From contig PFEU01000017.1 of the NCBI GenBank assembly GCA_002793515.1, forward strand, positions 13,182 through 46,492: a stretch of 33,311 nt of DNA, written 5' to 3'. Positions within the stretch are counted from its first letter, which is position 1. Each line of letters begins with the position of its first letter. Under the pieces are notes generated by a model. It was not told where the DNA came from, ran no database searches, and worked only from the letters and a program-made list of their open reading frames with translations. Below, piece by piece: positions 1 through 6,680 of the stretch. The stretch is from Candidatus Uhrbacteria bacterium CG10_big_fil_rev_8_21_14_0_10_48_16. GTDB taxonomy: Bacteria; Patescibacteriota; Patescibacteriia; UBA9934; GWF2-40-263. The position numbers were made by a program, and so were the translations under genes.

Positions 1-138
1 TTTGTCCTCATCTGAGAGTCCAACATATTGTGCATTGGATGCAGACACAAATGCTTCATGCCCATGCGCATCTAGCCATTCCTTAGCTTCTTGCGCCTTT
101 TCCGCATACTGCATCGAATAACAGAGAGTGATTTTCAT
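1..138 (-). CDS. Partial small nucleotide-hydrolase-like protein, C-terminus outside window
   Basis: This reading frame opens at the ATG on the minus strand at 138 and runs off the left edge, giving 46 residues that begin MKITLCYSMQYAEKAQEWL-like. The N-terminal pattern (a first beta strand MKITLC-S, then a helix and GHEAFV) resembles the start of nucleoside 2-deoxyribosyltransferase-like proteins common in CPR genomes, but too little is visible to assign a function. No Shine-Dalgarno sequence precedes it. A weak -10-like TAAGAT lies 8 nt before the ATG, which would fit a leaderless mRNA. It is separated from the upstream small gene by a terminator. Confidence 0.5.
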   Translation of the reverse strand, partial: MKITLCYSMQYAEKAQEAKEWLDAHGHEAFVSASNAQYVGLSDEDK

Positions 139-170
139 ACAGAAGTATCTTAGGTTGCCTAGGAGGAAGA

Positions 171-206
171 GTCAAAAATAAAATCCGTCACCACGGATGG
201 TGACGG
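171..206 (-). terminator. Intrinsic terminator of the small zinc-finger-like gene
   Basis: On the minus strand an 8-bp perfect stem (CCGTCACC/GGTGACGG, loop of about 6 nt) is followed by ATTTTATTTTTG. It lies 31 nt after the stop codon of the 64-residue gene and separates it from the partial gene at the window edge. Confidence 0.8.
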
Positions 207-236
207 AGTGCGTTGAGTTGCCGAGGTCTTTGCGAC

Positions 237-431
237 CTACTTGCGGTGGCGGGGCCCGCGACGCCCCTTCTTGTCGTTCTCCTCGTGCTTCTTGGGGAAG
301 ACGAGCTTCTTGAGGGCCTTCCTCGTCCCCGAGCTCCCCTTGCCGGAGCACCCCGGGTTGGCCTTCAGGTGACGGTTCATCTGACCGCCGTTGTTCGTCT
401 TGTACCCACAGTTTCCAGGACAGCTCTGCAT
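237..431 (-). CDS. Small C2HC zinc-finger-like basic protein (64 aa)
   Basis: The protein has one finger-like module near its N-terminus: Cys4-x3-Cys8-x12-His21-x6-Cys28, with a GG and an Asn-Arg-His-Leu helix resembling classical C2H2 fingers. The rest is a Lys/Arg-rich tail ending GRRGPRHRK, so nucleic-acid binding is a reasonable inference. The start is supported by a purine-rich ribosome binding site (GAAGGAAAAG) just upstream, and the gene ends before a clear terminator. Its bases are strikingly GC-rich compared with the neighbours. The longer ORF 172-519 in another frame runs through the terminator and is a shadow. No specific family is recognised. Confidence 0.6.
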   Translation of the reverse strand: MQSCPGNCGYKTNNGGQMNRHLKANPGCSGKGSSGTRKALKKLVFPKKHEENDKKGRRGPRHRK

Positions 432-503
432 CGTTCTTTTCCTTCTTCAGTTGGAACAGAGAACACGGGTGAAACTGGATGTCCGTTGACCTCCAGCACG
501 AAC

Positions 504-533
504 ACAATGCCATACTCAACGCAATCTTGTCAA
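504..533 (-). promoter_or_regulatory. Possible promoter of the zinc-finger-like gene
   Basis: On the minus strand TTGACA (528-533) is followed after 18 nt by CATTGT preceded by TGG, an extended -10 arrangement. The -35 is a perfect match but the -10 is weak, so this is tentative. The implied leader would be about 70 nt and include the ribosome binding site. Confidence 0.35.
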
Positions 534-555
534 AAAACCCAGTAAAACAGAAAAA

Positions 556-1518
556 TCAACGCAAGTTTGATGCCCGAAACACCTCTGCATCAAGAAGGTG
601 GGTGATGTCTTCATGGTTCTCGTTGATCGCATGAAGCATGACAGGCTCATCCACCCCGATCGCATAGGCAACGGAAATAAGGACCTCTTTGGCAAGACCT
701 TCTTGCACGATCTTCAACGCAACCTCGCGCGCTTTATGGGTGGCGGAACGATCAACTTTAGAATTATCTTTTCCATGTGTTGAACCTCCTCCTCCTGGAA
801 GCACGCCCCCGTACCCGTCCACCGCAAGCTTACGCCCGGTCAGTCCAGAATCCGCATTGAATCCTCCGGTACTCCAAGCTCCAGCTGGATTAATTAAATA
901 TCGTGGCTCCGTAACCACCCCCATCCCCTCCTTAAAAAGGAGGGGGGAAATTTGTTTTAGAAGTTCCTCTCGCACCTCTTCGAGACTAACATTCTCATCA
1001 TGTTGCGCACTCACCACAATCACCTCGGGTTGCCCATCTCGAATAGTAACCTGACTTTTTCCATCGCTCTTAAGCCATGGAAGTTCTCCTGACTCACGCA
1101 AACGTTCAAGCCCATCGGTGAGAGCTCGTGAAAGCTCAACCCCAAGTGGAAGACCACTCTGCGTTTCTGAAGTCGCGTACCCGTACATGATTCCTTGATC
1201 CCCCGCTCCGCCCTCACTGACCGCTCCTCCAATCTGAGAAGACTGTTCGATGAGGTGAAGACGAATCTCAACAGGGTCATAGGCAACAGCATCGAGAACT
1301 TCTCGGGCAAGTCCAGCATAGTCAACCTGCGCATGCGTTGTCACTTCGCCTCCAATCGTGAGCACCCCCTTACATCCGAAAACCTCAACGGCCACTCGGG
1401 CAGAAGGATCTTGCGCAGTGATCTCTTGTAAAATTCGATCAGCAATTTGATCACAAACGCGATCAGGATGACCTTTCGTCACAGACTCAACCGTATAAAT
1501 CGATGGAAGTAATGGCAT
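556..1518 (-). CDS. metK: S-adenosylmethionine synthetase, short C-terminus
   Basis: MetK makes S-adenosylmethionine from ATP and methionine in the cytosol. Family motifs appear in order: GHPDRVCDQIAD near residue 16, the GAGDQGIMYGYA loop, SDGKSQVT, GLTGRK, and the phosphate-binding GKDNSKVDRSA. All residues known to contact ATP and triphosphate in E. coli MetK are in the part that is present. The protein has 320 residues against about 380-400 for the family and stops just after the helix that normally precedes the final TAAYGHFGR-type segment; no continuation is visible in the other frames downstream. A palindromic repeat-like sequence lies in frame in the middle. The start ATG directly follows the T-run of a riboswitch terminator. 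Confidence 0.95.
   Translation of the reverse strand: MPLLPSIYTVESVTKGHPDRVCDQIADRILQEITAQDPSARVAVEVFGCKGVLTIGGEVTTHAQVDYAGLAREVLDAVAYDPVEIRLHLIEQSSQIGGAVSEGGAGDQGIMYGYATSETQSGLPLGVELSRALTDGLERLRESGELPWLKSDGKSQVTIRDGQPEVIVVSAQHDENVSLEEVREELLKQISPLLFKEGMGVVTEPRYLINPAGAWSTGGFNADSGLTGRKLAVDGYGGVLPGGGGSTHGKDNSKVDRSATHKAREVALKIVQEGLAKEVLISVAYAIGVDEPVMLHAINENHEDITHLLDAEVFRASNLR
912..950. repeat. REP-like palindrome embedded in frame in metK
   Basis: A 9-bp perfect inverted repeat CCCCTCCTT-AAA-AAGGAGGGG (925-945) is flanked by GGTAACCACCCCC on one side and a GGAAATTTG tail on the other. From memory it resembles widespread bacterial palindromic repeats of the 'CCCCTCCTT...AAGGAGGGG' type. It is translated within MetK as a segment reading about ISPLLFKEGMGVV, between the middle and last domains. 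Only one copy occurs in this window, so its repeat nature cannot be confirmed here. Confidence 0.5.
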
Positions 1519-1548
1519 AAAAAAATGCTCTTTCCAAAATAGAAAGAG
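1519..1548 (-). terminator. Riboswitch-controlled terminator (expression platform) of metK
   Basis: On the minus strand CTCTTTC (1548-1542) pairs with GAAAGAG (1534-1528), followed by CA and seven T residues that run directly into the metK ATG at 1518. The 3' arm GGAAAGAG is also the only Shine-Dalgarno-like sequence before metK, so the hairpin could block translation as well as transcription. An upstream GAAAGA (1567-1562), next to the aptamer P1 strand, is exactly complementary to TCTTTC (1547-1542) and would form the competing antiterminator. Confidence 0.85.
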
Positions 1549-1554
1549 TGGTTA

Positions 1555-1720
1555 TGAATTATCTTTCCCAATTGGGCGAGAGGTCGCACCTTATCATTTC
1601 TGACAGGTTGCCCAGCCTAAAGGCCGGGTCCGGCTACGCCGGACGGGTAGATTTCGTCGTCACCAAGGTTTTGGCGACAGACATCGGGCTCGTTCCCTTC
1701 CTACACTCTTGATAGTCTTC
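1555..1720 (-). ncRNA. SAM-I (S-box) riboswitch aptamer with enlarged P2 loop
   Basis: Conserved SAM-I pieces appear in order on the minus strand: a P1 strand TATC followed by AAGAG, GGGA, GCCCGATG, then GGGCAACC, a GAAA-capped P3, AAGGTGC, a short P4 (CCCAATTGGG) and a closing GATA. SAM-I aptamers bind S-adenosylmethionine and shut off methionine/SAM genes, which fits metK directly downstream. Between GCCCGATG and GGGCAACC there is about 68 nt where known aptamers often have only a few. This insert folds into three small hairpins (for example GTCCGGC-GTA-GCCGGAC). Assignment rests on motif order and context, not on a covariance search. Confidence 0.85.
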
Positions 1721-1727
1721 AATTGTG

Positions 1728-1757
1728 GTTTGATGTTACATCAAACAAGGCTATAAT
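1728..1757 (+). promoter_or_regulatory. Promoter of the divergent gene with an overlapping palindrome
   Basis: TTGATG (1730-1735) and TATAAT (1752-1757) with a 16-nt spacer form a good sigma70-type promoter for the gene at 1781. A perfect 19-bp palindrome, GTTTGATG-TTA-CATCAAAC (1728-1746), covers the -35 box. It also lies where the minus-strand metK leader promoter should be, since a weak TAACAT on that strand falls inside it. It could be an operator acting on both units; this is inference. Confidence 0.6.
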
Positions 1758-1780
1758 GGAAGTATTAACCTGATCCTTCT

Positions 1781-2983
1781 ATGAAATCACTCTTACAAAG
1801 ACCTTGGTTTACCACAACAATAGGCATTCTCGCGGGAATTCTAATCCTTTCTGGATCCTTCTATTACCTCTTCCGCGAACACCTCCCTCAATCAACCTTC
1901 ACCTTTTTAGGGGAACGCGCCTTCGGAGATCTCTCACTCGAACAAGCCGTAACCACGGAAGACGCAGTAGGCGCTGGAGGAGGATCAGCCTCAAGCCTGA
2001 GGATGTACCCTATCGTGGCAGATGAATTTCCCTATCCTCAGGAAGTCATTGCCTACGAATATCTCTACCAAGGAGAACTTCCCGATCTCACAACTGTCGA
2101 TCCAACCGTCTACCGACGCGTGAATACGTTTGCTCTGCCAACTGTTCTTTCTGACAGTTTCTCTCAACTCACCATTGGGATCCTGTCCCTCTCCACATTC
2201 AATAATCTCGGAATTCAAACCATCAGCCTCAATGAATCAGATGAAACGGGTTACACGGTTGCTTTAGACATTCCTAATAATACCCTTTCTATTTCGCGCC
2301 AAAACGAGTACTGGCAAACCTTTGATACGACCCGCACGCTTTCTGCGTCTGACATTCCATCCAACGAGGCTCTTATTGAGAAAGCCAACCAATTCCTCGT
2401 CGATCATCAGATCAACGCCTCTTCATTTGGAACTCCAACCGTTGACCGAGCATTCATCGACCCTGAGTCATGGGTCCCAGATGCTATGAGCGTGATATAC
2501 CCAGCCCTCGTAGAAGACACAGAAGTCTGGTCTCTTTGGGGACAGCCATCCGGTCTTTCTGTTTCTGTCAGTCTTCGAACAGGAGAGGTTGATAATCTTT
2601 GGGCTCCAGGTGCCTACTCGCTCGAAGCATCCGCCTACGAACTCACCACCAACTCGGAAGAAGTTCTTGCTGTCGCACAACGTGGAGGGCTTTGGGAATA
2701 CATGCCAGAAAATGCCGATGTGACCTATACCTTCCTTCTTGGAGAACCTGAACTCGTTCTTGCCGAGCATTACCAATATGATGCCGAAGAGGGTTCCACG
2801 ATCCTTTATGTCCCTGCCTTCCAATTTCCTGTGGTGGAAGGTGATGCAGATGCGCCGTATCAAAGGCCATGGATCATTGTTCCGCTCGTAAAAGATATTC
2901 TTGATGAGGCTGGACGATCTTTTCCTACAGAGCCGTTCCTCCTAGAAGAAAAGGAAATTCTGCCCACCGAAGTCGTGAAATAA
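1781..2983 (+). CDS. Membrane-anchored exported protein of unknown function (400 aa)
   Basis: An N-terminal hydrophobic helix (about residues 12-31) after a short basic start suggests a signal anchor, with the remaining 370 residues outside the membrane. The exported part is acidic and rich in Ser/Thr and aromatic residues, with no cysteines obvious. A segment around residues 190-220 (ASDIPSNEALIEKANQFL...) has the look of PepSY-like repeats seen in extracellular domains of regulators, but I do not recognise a family with confidence. The gene stands alone on the plus strand, divergent from metK and ending at a shared terminator. Its promoter is visible at 1730-1757, and the leader is only about 17 nt without a Shine-Dalgarno sequence. 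Confidence 0.85.
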   Translation: MKSLLQRPWFTTTIGILAGILILSGSFYYLFREHLPQSTFTFLGERAFGDLSLEQAVTTEDAVGAGGGSASSLRMYPIVADEFPYPQEVIAYEYLYQGELPDLTTVDPTVYRRVNTFALPTVLSDSFSQLTIGILSLSTFNNLGIQTISLNESDETGYTVALDIPNNTLSISRQNEYWQTFDTTRTLSASDIPSNEALIEKANQFLVDHQINASSFGTPTVDRAFIDPESWVPDAMSVIYPALVEDTEVWSLWGQPSGLSVSVSLRTGEVDNLWAPGAYSLEASAYELTTNSEEVLAVAQRGGLWEYMPENADVTYTFLLGEPELVLAEHYQYDAEEGSTILYVPAFQFPVVEGDADAPYQRPWIIVPLVKDILDEAGRSFPTEPFLLEEKEILPTEVVK

Positions 2984-3017
2984 AAAAACACCCTCCCAGT
3001 CGGGAGGGTGTTTTTTT
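2984..3017. terminator. Bidirectional terminator between convergent genes
   Basis: A 9-bp GC-rich stem CACCCTCCC-AGTC-GGGAGGGTG is flanked by A7 and T7 tracts, so it can end transcription on both strands. It overlaps the stop codon of the Gmad2 gene and lies directly after the stop of the plus-strand gene. Confidence 0.95.
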
Positions 3018-3546
3018 ACTCAGCAAACCGTATCGGAATTTCGATCGCATCATCATTCTCAGGAAGCCCAGAAGGGTTATCTCGTTGCAAAATCAATGCG
3101 CCATTTTTCATAAAGTCTTGTACTTGGCTGAGATCCTCAACGCCCTCCGTGAGTGGAAGAACATCCGTAAACTCAAGCGTTGCCGTAAACGGCACCATGT
3201 CTTCTGTCATCCATTCGCCCTGTGCGGTCGCATACCCTTCTGCGATAATCAATCCGTCCCAATTGACGAGAGAGAGCGGAAAGGTTGCTTCGAAGTACCA
3301 GAAACCAGGAACTTCCCCTGTGACGGTCAACGGTGAGGTCACGACCGAGCCCTGAAGGGGTGAGGTCACAACTAATTCGACTCCCTGCAAGGAAGTAAAC
3401 GCTGTTGAAGGGTCTTCTGGCGGGATGATCTCTTCTTGCTCTTCAGGGATTGAAGGAGAAGGGGGAGGAGCTTGAACTTCCCTCCAAACAATAAAAGCAC
3501 ACACAACGATCAGAACGACAAGGAACACGCGATAGAGATGATTCAT
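3016..3546 (-). CDS. Membrane-anchored Gmad2 immunoglobulin-like domain protein
   Basis: An N-terminal transmembrane helix (about residues 4-22) is followed by a Pro/Glu-rich linker (APPPSPSIPEEQEE) and one Gmad2-like domain. That domain shows the typical run 'V.SPLQGSVVTSPLTVTGEVPGFW', 'I.AEGYATAQGEW' and 'FTATLEF'. Gmad2 is an Ig-like bacterial domain first named from spore germination proteins and found on many cell-surface proteins in non-sporulating groups, including CPR. It probably sits on the outer face of the membrane. Its start overlaps the ruvX stop as ATGA, so it is the last gene of the adk-map-ruvX unit. Its ligand is unknown. Confidence 0.8.
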   Translation of the reverse strand: MNHLYRVFLVVLIVVCAFIVWREVQAPPPSPSIPEEQEEIIPPEDPSTAFTSLQGVELVVTSPLQGSVVTSPLTVTGEVPGFWYFEATFPLSLVNWDGLIIAEGYATAQGEWMTEDMVPFTATLEFTDVLPLTEGVEDLSQVQDFMKNGALILQRDNPSGLPENDDAIEIPIRFAE

Positions 3547-3932
3547 AGATGATCGATATAACTTTGAACAATTAACATCGCCGCAAGAGCATCTTCGTCT
3601 GCTTGTGCCTGAAACTCTTGTTGCAAACGAATACTCTCCACACTGGTAAAGGACTCATCTTCTTCATAGACAGGGACCTTTACCGTCTCTGAAAGGGTTT
3701 TAATAAATGATCGCGTTTTCTCTAACTGCACAGAGGAGTGATTCCCCTGTGAAAGCGGGACTCCCACAACAATACATTCAATATCTTCCTGCTCCACCAA
3801 TGTTTTGAGATCCGAAAACGTTTTTTCTCCTTCGTTCACAATGACTTCTAGAGGGACGGCCATATGCGCGCTTGATTCCCCAAACGCGAGACCGATCTTT
3901 CTGTCTCCATAGTCGATCCCAAGAATTTTCAT
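3543..3932 (-). CDS. ruvX: RuvX/YqgF-family Holliday junction resolvase
   Basis: The 129-residue protein has the RNase H-like fold signature of YqgF/RuvX: MKILGIDYGDRKIGLAFG at the N-terminus with the first catalytic Asp, a middle VVGVPLS strand-turn, and the C-terminal DEDALAAMLIVQSYID with the last acidic residue. The family is thought to process Holliday junctions or act in rRNA 5'-end maturation. Length is normal. The start overlaps the map stop (ATGA) and the stop overlaps the next start in the same way, so translation is probably coupled. An essential housekeeping role is expected from the family. Confidence 0.93.
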   Translation of the reverse strand: MKILGIDYGDRKIGLAFGESSAHMAVPLEVIVNEGEKTFSDLKTLVEQEDIECIVVGVPLSQGNHSSVQLEKTRSFIKTLSETVKVPVYEEDESFTSVESIRLQQEFQAQADEDALAAMLIVQSYIDHL

Positions 3933-4711
3933 ACGGGAAGCGGTGTAAGTATTTCCGCACCCCCTTTTTTTGTAATCGCGATCGTCACTTCAAAATGTGC
4001 GGCAATAGATCCATCAGACATCACAATACCCCATCCGTCGTCGGCCGTATCCACATGATAATCCCCTCCCATTCCAAGCATCGGCTCAATGGCAAGACAC
4101 ATGTTTTCCAAAATTTCTACTCGAGGATACTGACTTGAAACAAAATTAGGAACGTGAGGAGCCTCATGTACCTCGTGCCCCACTCCGTGTCCAACCAGGG
4201 CTCGAACGATTCCATAGCCGTGTGGCTTCACATAATTTTCGACCGCGCGCGAAATATCTTTAATCTCCCCCCCAACCTTTGCTGCAGAAACTCCCGCGAG
4301 AAGGGAAGCTTTAGTTACATCCATCAGTTTTCGCGCCTCAGGCGTCACTTCTCCCACCGCAACCGTCACCGCCATATCTGTACAGAGTCCTTCAAACCAA
4401 CACCCGATATCAAATCCAATCACATCTCCTTCTTGCAATTGATAATCACGATTTCCAAGACCGTGCACCACTTCGTTATTAATAGAGATACAGATCGTAC
4501 TTGGGAAAGGGGTATCATCTGGAGTGCCCTTGTAGCCCTTGAACGAAGGAGTTCCTCCTCCTTCTCGAATGACCGCCTCTCCAATCGCATCAAGATCCTT
4601 CACAATCGCTCCAGGAGTCACGGCATCAATCGTTGCTTTTAGAGCCCGCGAAAGAAGCGCCCCTCCACGGCGCATCGCGTCTATTTCTTTGTCTGTTTTT
4701 GTCAGTGCCAT
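3929..4711 (-). CDS. map: Methionine aminopeptidase type I
   Basis: This enzyme removes the initiator methionine from nascent proteins. Metal ligands of the pita-bread fold are visible: Asp in GFDIGCWFEG, Asp in LCTDMAV, His in GHGVGHEVHE, Glu in LAIEPML and Glu in HFEVTIAIT. There is no N-terminal zinc extension, so it is the short type Ia form. The ORF track begins at a TTG (4720), but the ATG at 4711 (MALTKTDKEI) fits the family start and gives a TAA-T-ATG junction with adk. Map downstream of adk is the classical order in the spc operon region. Confidence 0.95.
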   Translation of the reverse strand: MALTKTDKEIDAMRRGGALLSRALKATIDAVTPGAIVKDLDAIGEAVIREGGGTPSFKGYKGTPDDTPFPSTICISINNEVVHGLGNRDYQLQEGDVIGFDIGCWFEGLCTDMAVTVAVGEVTPEARKLMDVTKASLLAGVSAAKVGGEIKDISRAVENYVKPHGYGIVRALVGHGVGHEVHEAPHVPNFVSSQYPRVEILENMCLAIEPMLGMGGDYHVDTADDGWGIVMSDGSIAAHFEVTIAITKKGGAEILTPLPV

Positions 4712-4712
4712 A

Positions 4713-5330
4713 TTATTCAAGTGCGGTTAATAGACGGGCAAAAACCTCTTCGATGGACCCAAGTCCATCAACATGTGCTACAAGCTTCCCATAGTTCTCA
4801 ACGACCGGCATGGTGTCATGCTCATAAATTTCTAAACGTCGTGTGATGGCCTCAGGCGTATCGTCTTCGCGTTGATACCAGGCGCTTCCACACGGACAGA
4901 GATCTCCAACCTTCAACCCGTCGTGGATGGAAGCAACCTTCCCACACCCACGACATGTTAGACGTCCACCCAAACGTTTTAGTGATTCCGCACGAGGAAC
5001 ATCAATAACAAGGACATGCGTAGGGATATCAAAATTGAACGCCTCATACTGAGACATATTTCGTGGATACCCATCAAGAATATATCCATTCTGGGTGTCT
5101 GATTTTGCTAAACGACGTTTCAGCATCTCCGCTGCATCCTCATCACTGACAAGCTCGCCTGCCTTCAAAATACCAGAAAACTTCAGACCTAGATCTGAAC
5201 CACTTGCAATCTCATCGCGCAAAAGCTGTCCCATCCCAAATGCGGGAATACCTAATCGCTCTGAGAGTTTTTCTGCTTGGGTCCCCTTTCCGCTTCCTTG
5301 CGGGCCCATAAGAAGGATTTTATAAGACAT
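4713..5330 (-). CDS. adk: Adenylate kinase with zinc-type LID
   Basis: Adk interconverts ATP+AMP and 2 ADP. The P-loop GPQGSGKGT (residues 9-17), the DGYPRN segment and the Arg-rich LID region (GRLTCRGCG...CPCG) are present. The four cysteines in the LID indicate a structural zinc site, as in Gram-positive enzymes. The AMP-binding stretch reads FGMGQLLRDE where most enzymes have STGDMLR, so it is somewhat divergent. Length (205) is normal. It starts its own transcription unit after the secY terminator: an extended -10 lies 8 nt before the ATG, pointing to a leaderless mRNA. Confidence 0.95.
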   Translation of the reverse strand: MSYKILLMGPQGSGKGTQAEKLSERLGIPAFGMGQLLRDEIASGSDLGLKFSGILKAGELVSDEDAAEMLKRRLAKSDTQNGYILDGYPRNMSQYEAFNFDIPTHVLVIDVPRAESLKRLGGRLTCRGCGKVASIHDGLKVGDLCPCGSAWYQREDDTPEAITRRLEIYEHDTMPVVENYGKLVAHVDGLGSIEEVFARLLTALE

Positions 5331-5338
5331 ATGAGCTC

Positions 5339-5347
5339 AGTATACCA
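5339..5347 (-). promoter_or_regulatory. Extended -10 promoter of adk, leaderless
   Basis: On the minus strand TGGTATACT (TGn plus TATACT) is followed by 8 nt and then the adk ATG, so transcription would begin at or within 1-2 nt of the start codon. No good -35 box is seen at 17 nt. Confidence 0.65.
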
Positions 5348-5373
5348 GAGTATGGTTCAACGTCGAGTAATCA

Positions 5374-5396
5374 AAAAATCGCCCTCGGCGATTTTT
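5374..5396 (-). terminator. Terminator after secY
   Basis: A 10-bp stem AAAAATCGCC-CTC-GGCGATTTTT lies 7 nt downstream of the secY stop, with T-rich sequence on both strands. It separates the tuf-S10-spc-secY unit from adk-map-ruvX. Confidence 0.9.
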
Positions 5397-5402
5397 CTCT
5401 GT

Positions 5403-6668
5403 TTAGATTTCGTATTCACGCATGGTCATCTGTGCCTCAATCTGCTTGATACTATCGATAACCACAGCCACGATAATCAAGATAGAAGTTCCCCCAATCA
5501 CGAGACTCGCGTTTCCCGTAAACTGTTGGATCAGAATCGGAAGTACCGCGATAAGTGCAAGGAAGAGGGCACCGGTCAGAAGCAATCGATTTACCACCCA
5601 CCCAAGATAGTCTGCCGTCTGCTTTCCTGGACGAATCCCTGGAATGAATCCTCCTTGCTTTTGAATATTCTCAGCCACCTGATCTGGATGAAAAATGACA
5701 GCGGTATAGAAGTAGGCAAACACAACCACGAGAATAAAGTAGAGGCCTCCGTAGATCGCCTGATTCTGGAATGTTTGCAAGGTCCATGTCGCAATGGTTC
5801 GCAAGAGTTCCGTCTTTGCTCCTAAGAAAAATTGAGCAATAACGGTTGGAAACAAGACAATGGAAATAGCAAAGATAATTGGGATCACACCCCCCATGTT
5901 CAAACGCAATGGAATGTGTGAACTAACTGCTCCGGCACTACGAGATCCTCGTACCGCTCTTGCATACTGAACCGGAATATTTCGCTGAGCTTCATTCATT
6001 ACGACAATCGCAACTACCGTGACAATCGCCATCACCACAAAGGCGATTAACGACACGAGCTGACTCCTGTCATACACGGAAAGCGACTGACTTAGGAACG
6101 TCGGAAGTCCTGCAACGATTCCCGCGAGAATCAAGATAGAGATTCCATTTCCAATATTTTTTTCTGAAATAAGCTCTCCGATCCACATAAGGAACATGGT
6201 TCCTGTTGTCAGACTCACGATCGCAAACAATAATGTGGTCATTCCTGTATTGGTGAAAAACTGACCTTGTTGCGAGAGAAGAAGGATAAGCCCATAAGCC
6301 TGGATGATGGCAAGAGGGATCGTGGCAAGACGGGTCCACTGATTGATTTTCTGGCGACCCTGCTCTTCCTTTTGCATCTCTTCCACTTGCGGAATGATCA
6401 TCCCGAGGAGCTGAAAGATAATCGATGCGGTAATGTACGGCATCACCCCCATCGCCACAACCGAGAAGCTCTCGAGTGTTCCACCGGAAAAAATGTTCAA
6501 CAGTCCAAAGAACTGATTATCTCCCCCGAAAATACTTTTGAGCGCAGAAGCATCAACACCTGGAACAGGAATATGCGCGGTTACTCGAAAAATAATGAGC
6601 ATGGCAACAATAAAGAGGATGCTATTACGCACCTCTTTTGTCTTCCAAATCCTGACAAGCGTGTTCAT
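5403..6668 (-). CDS. secY: Protein translocase subunit SecY
   Basis: SecY is the channel of the Sec translocon in the cytoplasmic membrane. The 421-residue protein has about ten hydrophobic segments, the first at residues 15-33 followed by HIPVPGVD. The plug region, the cytoplasmic GNGISILI loop and the QYARAV/GRRS-like loop with LRLNMGGVIPIIFA are present, as is the FADQVAENIQKQGGFIPGIRPG C-terminal cytoplasmic loop. It follows rplO, the conserved position, and ends the long ribosomal unit. Confidence 0.97.
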   Translation of the reverse strand: MNTLVRIWKTKEVRNSILFIVAMLIIFRVTAHIPVPGVDASALKSIFGGDNQFFGLLNIFSGGTLESFSVVAMGVMPYITASIIFQLLGMIIPQVEEMQKEEQGRQKINQWTRLATIPLAIIQAYGLILLLSQQGQFFTNTGMTTLLFAIVSLTTGTMFLMWIGELISEKNIGNGISILILAGIVAGLPTFLSQSLSVYDRSQLVSLIAFVVMAIVTVVAIVVMNEAQRNIPVQYARAVRGSRSAGAVSSHIPLRLNMGGVIPIIFAISIVLFPTVIAQFFLGAKTELLRTIATWTLQTFQNQAIYGGLYFILVVVFAYFYTAVIFHPDQVAENIQKQGGFIPGIRPGKQTADYLGWVVNRLLLTGALFLALIAVLPILIQQFTGNASLVIGGTSILIIVAVVIDSIKQIEAQMTMREYEI

Positions 6669-6680
6669 AGAAAGAAGAAT

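Noticed and set aside
172-519. 115-residue ORF on the minus strand overlapping the zinc-finger-like gene
   Set aside because: Its frame reads straight through the terminator hairpin, has no ribosome binding site, and its composition looks like a frame shadow of the GC-rich 237-431 gene.
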